Assembly: GCA_031256115.1 (NCBI GenBank)
Contig: JAIRRF010000096.1
Span: 1-9,911 of the forward strand
Source: Treponema sp.
GTDB lineage: Bacteria; Spirochaetota; Spirochaetia; Treponematales; Breznakiellaceae
Direction: 5' to 3'
Length of the DNA: 9,911 bases
In this document: positions 1 to 5,441 of the stretch, in pieces
How the letters are laid out: each line of letters opens with the position of its first letter
Position numbering within the stretch: the first letter of the stretch is position 1
Translations under genes and position numbers: made by a program
Notes under the pieces: model-generated
Database searches by the model: none
The model's input: the letters and a program-made list of their open reading frames with translations, nothing else
What the model was told of the DNA's origin: nothing

Positions 1-1
1 A

Positions 2-1390
2 AATTCAAGGGTCATGGTAGAAAATACCGCGACCGGAAATTCATTAGAAGCATTGGTAATAGGAAGAATTCCCGCCTCTGCGGAGCGGATTGCCGATCTT
101 TCCGGCGGCCTCTGGCAGCAGTTGGCACTAAACCCCGGAACGGATATCAGGATCTTTACACTTCCCCCTGCGCCAACCCCCACGCCCGTATCGGAAGCTC
201 CGGCAATAGCCGCCGCAACGCCTGCCGCAACACCTGCTCCGGCGGATGAAGCAAAAAACGGCGCAGCCCAGGGAACTAACGGAGACGGAGACGGCGCTTC
301 CCAGGGAACTAACGGAGACGGGTCGGGCGGAGCCGGAGATGGCGCTTCCCAGCCGGTTAACCTTACTATAAATAACTATTTAACCAGGCCGGAAGACATT
401 GACAGGGAAAGCTCATACCGGTCCCAGCAGCAACAACAGCCGCCGCTAAGATACTATTCGGAATCGGATTTCCTGGCATGGCTTATGACCATGACACTGG
501 ATGCCAGGGATTCACGGGAAGCCAGAGAGGCCCGGGAAGCACGGGAGTCAAGAGAATCCCGGGAGGCCAGGGAAGCCAGAGAGGCCAGGGAAGCCAGGGA
601 GTCAAGAGAGGCCAGGGAAGCACGGGAAACCAGAGATGCCCGGGAGGCCAGAGAGTCCAGGGAATCAAGGGAGACCAGGGAAGCCCGGGAGGCCAGAGAA
701 TCAAGAGAAGCCAGGGAAGCCAGGGAATCAAGAGAAGCCGCTCTTCTCCGGCCCCAGGCCCAGTATAGCCCCCCGGCAGTCCTCCCCGCTCCGGTTCAGA
801 TAGTCCAGCCGTTGCCGGGGCAGACGGTTCCGGCTCCGATAGCCCAGCCTGCTCCGGTTCGGAAAGCTCCGCAGCAGACAAGGGCAAATCCACCGGCTTC
901 TAATCCATCGGCTTATAATCCGCCGGCTTCCAATCCATCGGATTTTCAGCAGCCGGACCTTCGGCAGCCGGACCTTCGGCAGCCTCCTTCTACCCAGAGT
1001 AATGAGCCCGCACAAAGTTCTCCGCCTCAGGCTGTCAGAACAAACCCCTCCCCTGCTCATGCGGAGATTTTTCATGTACAACCTCCGGAACCATTATATA
1101 GGCAGCAACCCAATCTGACTTCTACAATGGTGGGAAATGTACGGATAGTTCCCGGTTTACCGGATCCAAGAACCGGCAGATACTTCAAGTTACAGGTCGG
1201 CTCTTTTCATGTATTGGATCACGCCAAAAATTGGGCGCAGTATATCAGGAACGCCGGTTTCTATGTTACCGAAGAACAGCACGGAGACCTGCATAGGGTG
1301 GTTCTGGTGGATATTCCGGCCGCACAGATTCATTCCATGGCCCAAAGACTTGCAACCGCCGGGGTCAGGGAGATTTGGATTAGGGAATGA
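2..1390 (+). CDS. RlpA-like protein with Arg-Glu repeat and C-terminal SPOR domain (5' partial)
   Basis: The frame is open to the window edge, and the codons before the ATG at 14 read N-S-R-V. This matches N-A-R-V in the second DPBB repeat of the gene at 3571-4170, so Met14 is internal and the start lies upstream. Numbering from that Met: residues 1-50 are the end of an RlpA-type DPBB (GRIP, RIADLS); 50-115 are Pro/Ala- then Gly/Asn/Asp-rich; 164-241 are 26 (A/S/T)-R-(E/D) triplets; 245-370 are Pro/Gln-rich with a PDLRQ duplication; 388-458 are a SPOR domain (YFKLQVGSF, then a V-R-E-I-W-I end). SPOR domains bind peptidoglycan stripped of stem peptides at division sites, and DPBB plus SPOR is the RlpA architecture. 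The Asp of the RlpA NDRGP motif is replaced (IGRIP), so lytic activity is doubtful. A periplasmic or envelope role is inferred. It converges on the metH-like gene. Confidence 0.8.
   Translation, partial: NSRVMVENTATGNSLEALVIGRIPASAERIADLSGGLWQQLALNPGTDIRIFTLPPAPTPTPVSEAPAIAAATPAATPAPADEAKNGAAQGTNGDGDGASQGTNGDGSGGAGDGASQPVNLTINNYLTRPEDIDRESSYRSQQQQQPPLRYYSESDFLAWLMTMTLDARDSREAREAREARESRESREAREAREAREARESREAREARETRDAREARESRESRETREAREARESREAREARESREAALLRPQAQYSPPAVLPAPVQIVQPLPGQTVPAPIAQPAPVRKAPQQTRANPPASNPSAYNPPASNPSDFQQPDLRQPDLRQPPSTQSNEPAQSSPPQAVRTNPSPAHAEIFHVQPPEPLYRQQPNLTSTMVGNVRIVPGLPDPRTGRYFKLQVGSFHVLDHAKNWAQYIRNAGFYVTEEQHGDLHRVVLVDIPAAQIHSMAQRLATAGVREIWIRE
260..352 (+). repeat. 33-bp in-frame direct repeat (Gly/Asn/Asp linker)
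   Basis: Two adjacent 33-nt copies (260-292 and 293-325) differ by only a few bases and encode an 11-residue unit containing QGTNGDG. A 12-nt partial third copy (GGCGCTTCCCAG) sits at 341-352. The repeat keeps the reading frame and lengthens a flexible linker after the DPBB domain. Confidence 0.8.
503..736 (+). repeat. 9-bp minisatellite, 26 copies, encoding (A/S/T)RE
   Basis: The unit is GCC-AGG-GAA with synonymous and A/S/T variants (tca, acc or gca at codon 1; agg, aga or cgg at codon 2; gaa, gag or gat at codon 3). There are 26 uninterrupted in-frame triplets over 234 nt. With a three-residue period, each Arg has a Glu four residues later, a spacing that favours salt bridges in an alpha helix. 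A charged rigid helix about 78 residues long (roughly 11-12 nm if fully helical) is therefore plausible, but this is inference. Codon variation between copies suggests an old repeat kept at the protein level. Confidence 0.9.
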
Positions 1391-1400
1391 AGCTCCCCAC

Positions 1401-1608
1401 GGCAAGCCCTAAACTTGCCCAATAAAAACCGAAATATAATCTGAAGCAGGCAGCGCAGACCTTTCGGGGTCTAGACGGTCGTGGCTTTATTCTACGGACG
1501 CCTTAGCGTCGCCTTTATTGAATCCACGCCGTGCGACCCCTTTAGGTCTGACGTTGCCTGCTACTTGATAGATAATTCCGCTTTTGTAGGACAAGTTTAG
1601 GGCAAGCC
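1401..1608. repeat. Nested palindromic element (MITE-like or structured RNA)
   Basis: Three inverted repeats share one centre. The outer arms (1401-1420 and 1589-1608) match at about 17 of 20 positions. The middle arms (1445-1484 and 1524-1562), starting AGCAGGCA and ending TGCCTGCT, are about 80% complementary over 40 nt. The central hairpin is GACGC-ctta-GCGTC (1497-1510). The left outer arm also folds alone (GGCAAG-ccctaaa-CTTGCC, 1401-1419), ten bases after the stop of the preceding gene, but has no T-run. No ORF of note lies inside. Terminal inverted repeats around a palindromic core fit a small non-autonomous mobile element or an extragenic palindrome. A structured RNA is the alternative. 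No target-site duplication was identified with certainty. Confidence 0.6.
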
Positions 1609-1627
1609 AAGGGTATATATTGGATAC

Positions 1628-1745
1628 AATGGTATACCTGCATGGCTTATAATGGTATGCCCTCTTAGCCCTATGTTGGTATACCCTTTTAGCTTAGGAT
1701 GGTATGCCCTTTTAGCTTAGAATGGTATGCCCTCTTAAGGTATGC
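1628..1745. repeat. 23-bp tandem direct repeat overlapping the metH stop
   Basis: The motif GGTATRCC starts at 1631, 1654, 1678, 1701, 1724 and 1739, giving spacings of 23, 24, 23, 23 and 15. The consensus unit is roughly AATGGTATGCCC followed by TTTTAGCTTAG. The third and fourth copies are nearly identical and the outer ones diverge. The last units run into the metH-like gene and supply its stop codon (1735-1737) and final residues. Everything from 1391 to 1734 is non-coding: first the palindrome, then this array. Confidence 0.8.
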
Positions 1746-3429
1746 CGGTAATTCCCCCTGCAAGCCCTAAACTTGATCCACAATTATTAATTGGGGAATA
1801 TGTGAATTCCGCGATGTGAACGCCGGGACAGTTTTCGCGTATCCAGGAGCAAACGCGGAAAGAATCAGGGCCGATTGGATTTAAGACAATATCTTCCGGA
1901 GGGTAACCTGCCCCGGTAAGGAGCCGGTAAGACCGATCGGCAATTTCAATACTCCGTTCATAGCTCTGGGTTAAGTCGGCATCAGCAGAATGCTGGGCAA
2001 AATGCTGGTCAAAAAGCATTACCACCGGGACGGCGCCGTAACGGCGGATCAACGCCGCCCGGCGGAGGAATTCTCCCTCCCCTTCCTTTAGGCTGATAAA
2101 ATTGACCAGGGATTTGCCCTGGAGACATTTAAGGGCCGCCTCAAGAATATCCCAAGCGGAACTGCCGGACATTACCGGAAGACGGGCAATTTCCGGATCA
2201 AACAGGGCTGTATTTAAAAAACGAACCATAGCTTCTTTAGCTTCTTTCCCGTCCAAAAAAGCGCCGTCAATACATACCTCAACAATCCCCCCGGCTGCGT
2301 CTTCAATTGTCCCGGCTGTCAGGGCTGCAGCATCCTCCCATTCATTGTTTTGAATCAAGCCAAGGAATTCTTTATTCCCTGCCGTATCGGTTCGACCGCC
2401 GCAGATTAAATCCCTGCTTACCGTAACCGGCAGGGGGAATAGCTCAAGGCTGGAAAGATAACTCTGTTTCTGCCTCGGGATTTGCCGGGGAGGATAGTTC
2501 TTTGCCAGCTCCGCAATGGCGGCAATGTGGGCGGGGGTACTGCCGCAGCAACTGCCCGCAATATTAAGGAAACCTTGTTCAAAAAAACTTTTCATAAAGG
2601 CGGCTGTTTCCTTTGGCCCTTCACCGTAAACACCGGAACTGTCGGGGAGCCCCGCATTGGGATAACAGCATACCGGAAAAGGCGCAAAGGCCGAAAGAGC
2701 CTCAAGCCAGGGATGGATTTTTTCCGTTCCCACGGAACAGTTTAATCCAAGGGAAAAGGGCTCCACATGGGATACGGAAACGGCAAAGGCTTCTATTGTT
2801 TGCCCGGATAATAAACGTCCGTTGCCGGAAACGGAAGCGGAGATTATTACGGGAATACGGAGATTCCGCTCTTCCCGGAGCCGGAAAATTGCGGCAATAG
2901 CCGCCTTGGCGTTCAGGGTGTCGAAAACGGTTTCTACCAACAAGAGATGAACCCCGCCGTCCAAAAGCCCCCTGGCATTGTCGTAGTAGGCTGCTTCCAG
3001 TTCGTCCCAGCCAATGCTGCGCCTGCCCGGATCGTTTATATCCTGGGCAATGCTTGCACTTTTGGATGTGGGGCCCATGCTTCCCGCGGCAAAACGGGGT
3101 TTTTCCGGGGTAGAAAATTCATCCGCCGCGTCTCTGGCCAGAGACCCGGCTGCTCTGCTGATTTCGTAAACCCTGTCCGCAAATCCATAATCTCCAAACG
3201 AAACGGCATTGGCATTAAAACTGCAACTGGTAATAATATCCGCCCCCGCTTCCAGGTATGCCTTATGGATGGAAGCAATCAATTCAGGTTTGGTAATACA
3301 GAGAAGATCGTTACACAGGGTGTCCCCCCTGGGTAACTGGGCCTGAATCATGGTTCCCATGGCGCCGTCTAAAACCAGGATTCGTTCCTGAATAATAGAA
3401 TACAGTTTTTCGAAATTTCCGGAGTGCAT
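1735..3429 (-). CDS. metH: MetH-like homocysteine S-methyltransferase, short, with degenerate pterin domain
   Basis: This resembles the N-terminal half of cobalamin-dependent methionine synthase. From Met at 3429 (564 aa), residues 17-320 form the homocysteine domain: ILVLDGAMGTM, LLLVETVFDT, GLNCSVG and GSCCGSTP. The zinc cysteines C231, C294 and C295 are present with the 63-residue spacing of E. coli MetH. Residues 340-550 resemble the pterin domain, but GERTN reads GGRTD, the MIDSS motif reads MSGSS and DxNMD reads ExCID. The frame stops before the pterin domain is complete; cap, B12-binding and activation domains are absent, and no continuation is seen downstream. The last ~15 residues are encoded by intergenic-type repeats. 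Start: the ATG at 3429 gives an N-terminus like E. coli MetH (16 residues before ILVLDG), while a GTG at 3465 is open but has no clear ribosome site. It may be a specialised homocysteine methyltransferase or a decaying copy. Confidence 0.8.
   Translation of the reverse strand: MHSGNFEKLYSIIQERILVLDGAMGTMIQAQLPRGDTLCNDLLCITKPELIASIHKAYLEAGADIITSCSFNANAVSFGDYGFADRVYEISRAAGSLARDAADEFSTPEKPRFAAGSMGPTSKSASIAQDINDPGRRSIGWDELEAAYYDNARGLLDGGVHLLLVETVFDTLNAKAAIAAIFRLREERNLRIPVIISASVSGNGRLLSGQTIEAFAVSVSHVEPFSLGLNCSVGTEKIHPWLEALSAFAPFPVCCYPNAGLPDSSGVYGEGPKETAAFMKSFFEQGFLNIAGSCCGSTPAHIAAIAELAKNYPPRQIPRQKQSYLSSLELFPLPVTVSRDLICGGRTDTAGNKEFLGLIQNNEWEDAAALTAGTIEDAAGGIVEVCIDGAFLDGKEAKEAMVRFLNTALFDPEIARLPVMSGSSAWDILEAALKCLQGKSLVNFISLKEGEGEFLRRAALIRRYGAVPVVMLFDQHFAQHSADADLTQSYERSIEIADRSYRLLTGAGYPPEDIVLNPIGPDSFRVCSWIRENCPGVHIAEFTYSPINNCGSSLGLAGGITGIP
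1760..1775. repeat. Second copy of 16-bp direct repeat (first at 1402-1417)
   Basis: GCAAGCCCTAAACTTG is identical at 1402-1417 and 1760-1775, with weaker similarity to the left (a run of C residues in both). A related inverted copy lies at 1590-1607. This copy sits inside the reading frame of the metH-like gene, encoding its last residues on the minus strand. The pair brackets the palindrome and the start of the tandem array. Confidence 0.75.
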
Positions 3430-3570
3430 AAGGTCATTATTGCAAAAAAGCAGGATTTTTACCACTTAAGGAACGATTTTTCCTGATATACTTTTATAAA
3501 AATGGTATACTTATACTTAGATAGTGTATATTCTTTGATATGGCGTTTGATGGTATGGAGGTGTTTTATA
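3430..3570. promoter_or_regulatory. Divergent intergenic region, candidate promoters
   Basis: This AT-rich stretch separates the metH-like gene (-) from the DPBB gene (+). TATACT hexamers occur at 3487-3492, 3506-3511 and 3512-3517, with TATATT at 3527-3532; these are possible -10 boxes for the plus strand. No convincing -35 was found at 17 bp. No cobalamin or SAM riboswitch was recognised, and the space is short for one. Confidence 0.3.
3557..3563 (+). promoter_or_regulatory. Shine-Dalgarno fixing the start of the DPBB gene
   Basis: GGAGGTG lies seven bases before the ATG at 3571, a near-perfect ribosome site. The frame is open back to an earlier ATG at 3502, but that would bury the signal peptide. 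The site decides for 3571. Confidence 0.85.
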
Positions 3571-4170
3571 ATGAAGAAAATGATAATTTTTACGGTGCTG
3601 TTATTGGCGGCGTTTACTGGTCTTTCCGCCCAGCAAAGCCCGCCGGAAATGTGTCTGGCCATTCAAATTTCGACTAGAGAAGAAGGCCTCTATGCGACGC
3701 ACCCAACCCATCCTTTTGGAACCAGCCTGCTTATAACCAATATGATGAACGAAACCCAGCTTGAAGTCCTGGTTGGGGGGCGGCCGAATAACAACGTCGG
3801 AGCGATAATAGAAATATGCGAATTGGCCGGCGGCTTTTTGGGAATGGACAAAGGGGTTCTTACCCAGGTCAAGGTTGAAGTATTGGCCAAGCCCATTGTT
3901 CAGCCGGCCATGCGTTCCCGGTTGTCGGTAAACCAGACGGGGCTTGCCTTAGCCCAGAATACCGGTGATGAGTTGGCCGCTTTTCATCCGTCCATCCCCA
4001 TAAATGCAAGAGTTAATATGACCAACATTGCAAACGGACGAAGCGTTACGGTCACAATAAAAGGGCGTATACAGGCAAATCGGGACCGGATTGTGGAAAT
4101 TTCCGCCGCCGCCGCCCAGGCCTTAGGTATTCGGAATTCCGGAGAAATACGCCTGGAAACAGTTCAATAG
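3571..4170 (+). CDS. Exported protein with two tandem RlpA-like DPBB domains
   Basis: A 199-aa protein. Residues 1-20 are a signal peptide (MKKMIIFTVLLLAAFTG, then LSA before QQ) with no lipobox Cys, so a soluble periplasmic product is expected. Residues 38-104 and 122-198 align as two copies of one fold: (T)HPxHPFGTSLLITN with VGGRP and IIEICELAGGFLGM in the first; FHPSIPINARVNMTN with IKGRI and RIVEISAAAAQALGI in the second. Both follow the RlpA pattern, but the Asp of NDRGP, needed for lytic transglycosylase activity in characterised RlpA, is Gly in both. There is no SPOR domain. A structural, peptidoglycan-binding or partner-binding role is more likely than catalysis. It lies 30 bp upstream of the PotD-like gene and is probably co-transcribed. 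Repeat 2 closely resembles the domain fragment at the start of the window, pointing to a paralogous family. Confidence 0.75.
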   Translation: MKKMIIFTVLLLAAFTGLSAQQSPPEMCLAIQISTREEGLYATHPTHPFGTSLLITNMMNETQLEVLVGGRPNNNVGAIIEICELAGGFLGMDKGVLTQVKVEVLAKPIVQPAMRSRLSVNQTGLALAQNTGDELAAFHPSIPINARVNMTNIANGRSVTVTIKGRIQANRDRIVEISAAAAQALGIRNSGEIRLETVQ

Positions 4171-4178
4171 AAATTTTT

Positions 4179-4196
4179 AAGGAGAGAATTGGAGAG
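4179..4196 (+). promoter_or_regulatory. Double Shine-Dalgarno before the PotD-like gene
   Basis: AAGGAGAG (4179-4186) is followed by GGAGAG (4191-4196). The second sits four bases before ATG 4201. The first sits close before an in-frame TTG at 4189, which would add four residues (MERL). ATG 4201 is preferred because MKKIQFIILL is a standard signal-peptide start. Confidence 0.55.
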
Positions 4197-4200
4197 ATTA

Positions 4201-5259
4201 ATGAAAAAAATACAATTTATAATTCTTTTGGCGGTTTTTTGTTTTACTTTGCAAGTGCCGTTATTTGCCCAGCCCAAAGACCTTGTTATCTATACCTGGG
4301 AAGAAATGTTTCCGGAAGAAATACTTGCCGCCTTTGAAAGGGACAATCCGGACCTAAAGATTGTTTACAAAACCTTTGAAGAAAACGAAGAAATGCTTGA
4401 CGAACTGATTAGAACTCAGGGCGGTGAATACGACCTGGTAATAGCCGACGATTACATTGTCGGACTGGTTACCCACCCTAACTTTGCCCTGGCACAGAAG
4501 CTGGACAAGAACAAAATCAGCAATATTTATAATGTCGATTATTTTTATCAATATCAGTTTTACGATCCCCTCAACGAGTACACCATTCCCTACGGCGCCG
4601 GTATTCAAACTATTTTGTACGATCCGGCCAGGATAAAACTTGATGTTAAGGGATATGCGGATTTATGGCATAGTTCCCTGCGGAACAGGGTGGGCATTAT
4701 CGGTAATTACCGGGTAATTAACGGCATGGCCCTTAAAACCCTGGGTAAGCATTACAATACGGGAATAGTCGCCGATATTTCAAACGCCGGGGATAGGCTG
4801 AAATCGCTGGTAACCAATCTCCGCTATATTAAGGAGTTCGGCCTGGAAGAAGACTTAATAGAGGGCAGAATATCTATTGCGGTAATGTATTCGGACATGG
4901 TTACAAGAGCCAGGCAGGCAAGGCCGGATCTGAAAGTGGTATACCCAAACGAAGGCATCGGTTTCGGCATTTTGCCGGCTTTTATTCCCGTCAATGCGCC
5001 CAATCCGGACGGCGCCCATCGTTTCCTGGAATATATTCTTGATCCTGAACGGGGGGCCCAGTGTTTTGAGTATGTTGGCTATTACTGCACCTTTAGCGGT
5101 TCACGGGAACACATCGATCCGGAGCTGCTGGAATTCCTTACTTTACCGGACCTTCATAGTTTTGAAATGATAGAAAACATTGCCCAGGATGCGGAGGACG
5201 AACACTTCCGAATCTGGTCAGAATTTATGTCGGCCTTCAGTTCAAAACCCATATTTTAA
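4201..5259 (+). CDS. PotD/PotF-like periplasmic solute-binding protein
   Basis: A 352-aa protein, about normal for the family. Residues 1-23 are a signal peptide ending LFA before QPK, with no lipobox. The mature protein follows the spermidine/putrescine-binding pattern: LVIYTWEEMFPEE (28-40), FEENEEMLDEL, GGEYDLVIADDYIVGLV (74-90), YDPLNEYTIPYGAGIQTILYD (121-141), ADLW (153-156), and a C-lobe with VMYSDM and ILDPERGAQ. In E. coli PotD the segment after the conserved Pro-x-Glu-Gly carries Trp255 and Asp257, which contact the polyamine. Here that segment reads GIGFGILPA, without them, so the ligand may not be a polyamine. It would deliver substrate to an ABC importer, but no permease or ATPase gene is in the window. 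It follows the tandem-DPBB gene by 30 bp on the same strand. Confidence 0.8.
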   Translation: MKKIQFIILLAVFCFTLQVPLFAQPKDLVIYTWEEMFPEEILAAFERDNPDLKIVYKTFEENEEMLDELIRTQGGEYDLVIADDYIVGLVTHPNFALAQKLDKNKISNIYNVDYFYQYQFYDPLNEYTIPYGAGIQTILYDPARIKLDVKGYADLWHSSLRNRVGIIGNYRVINGMALKTLGKHYNTGIVADISNAGDRLKSLVTNLRYIKEFGLEEDLIEGRISIAVMYSDMVTRARQARPDLKVVYPNEGIGFGILPAFIPVNAPNPDGAHRFLEYILDPERGAQCFEYVGYYCTFSGSREHIDPELLEFLTLPDLHSFEMIENIAQDAEDEHFRIWSEFMSAFSSKPIF

Positions 5260-5308
5260 CTTTTTACCGGTTAAGAACGCTGTGATCCGGACGCTTTGGC
5301 CAGGACAG

Positions 5309-5380
5309 CCAGGAGCCAGACCTGGAGAGTTTTGCGTCATATAGCCGCAAAACTCAACGATTTTAAGGCTCCTTTCGGAG
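5309..5380. other. Row of three hairpins in the convergent intergenic region
   Basis: CCAGG-agccaga-CCTGG (5309-5325) is followed at once by a perfect 10-bp stem, GAGTTTTGCG (5327-5336) with CGCAAAACTC (5346-5355), and then CTCC-tttc-GGAG (5369-5380). None is followed directly by a long T-run. They could be transcript 3'-end structures or an extragenic palindromic repeat. Confidence 0.5.
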
Positions 5381-5391
5381 TTTGCAGGGTA

Positions 5392-5430
5392 GAAAACGCG
5401 AAAAAACTATGTTTTTCCACGTTTTCTTTT
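5392..5430. terminator. Probable intrinsic terminator between convergent genes
   Basis: GAAAACG (5392-5398) pairs with CGTTTTC (5420-5426), continued inwards by an A-run pairing with a T-run across a small internal loop. On the plus strand it is followed by TTTTCTG. It lies 11 bases after the end of the GH57-like gene (minus strand) and about 130 bases after the PotD-like stop, so it may serve both directions. Confidence 0.55.
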
Positions 5431-5441
5431 CTGAAAATGGG

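Noticed and set aside
14..16. ATG as true start of the first gene
   Set aside because: The preceding in-frame codons (N-S-R-V) extend homology to the DPBB domain at 3571-4170, so the gene begins outside the window.
478..803. Alternative-frame open readings over the 9-bp repeat, including collagen-like Gly-X-Y on the plus strand
   Set aside because: A 9-bp repeat without stops is open in several frames. The SPOR-domain frame continues on both sides, while these have no ribosome site or conserved ends.
1401..1419. Intrinsic terminator for the RlpA-like gene
   Set aside because: A 6-bp hairpin is present but no T-run follows, so it was kept only as part of the repeat element.
1445..1562. tRNA or other known RNA gene in the palindrome
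   Set aside because: No cloverleaf, T-loop or CCA end could be assembled. The pairing is one long hairpin with a central stem.
3502..3570. Upstream ATG extending the tandem-DPBB gene by 23 residues
   Set aside because: GGAGGTG at the right distance from 3571 and a standard signal peptide starting there decide for the later start.
3430..3570. Cobalamin or SAM riboswitch upstream of the metH-like gene
   Set aside because: The space is short and no B12-box or SAM-aptamer pattern was recognised.
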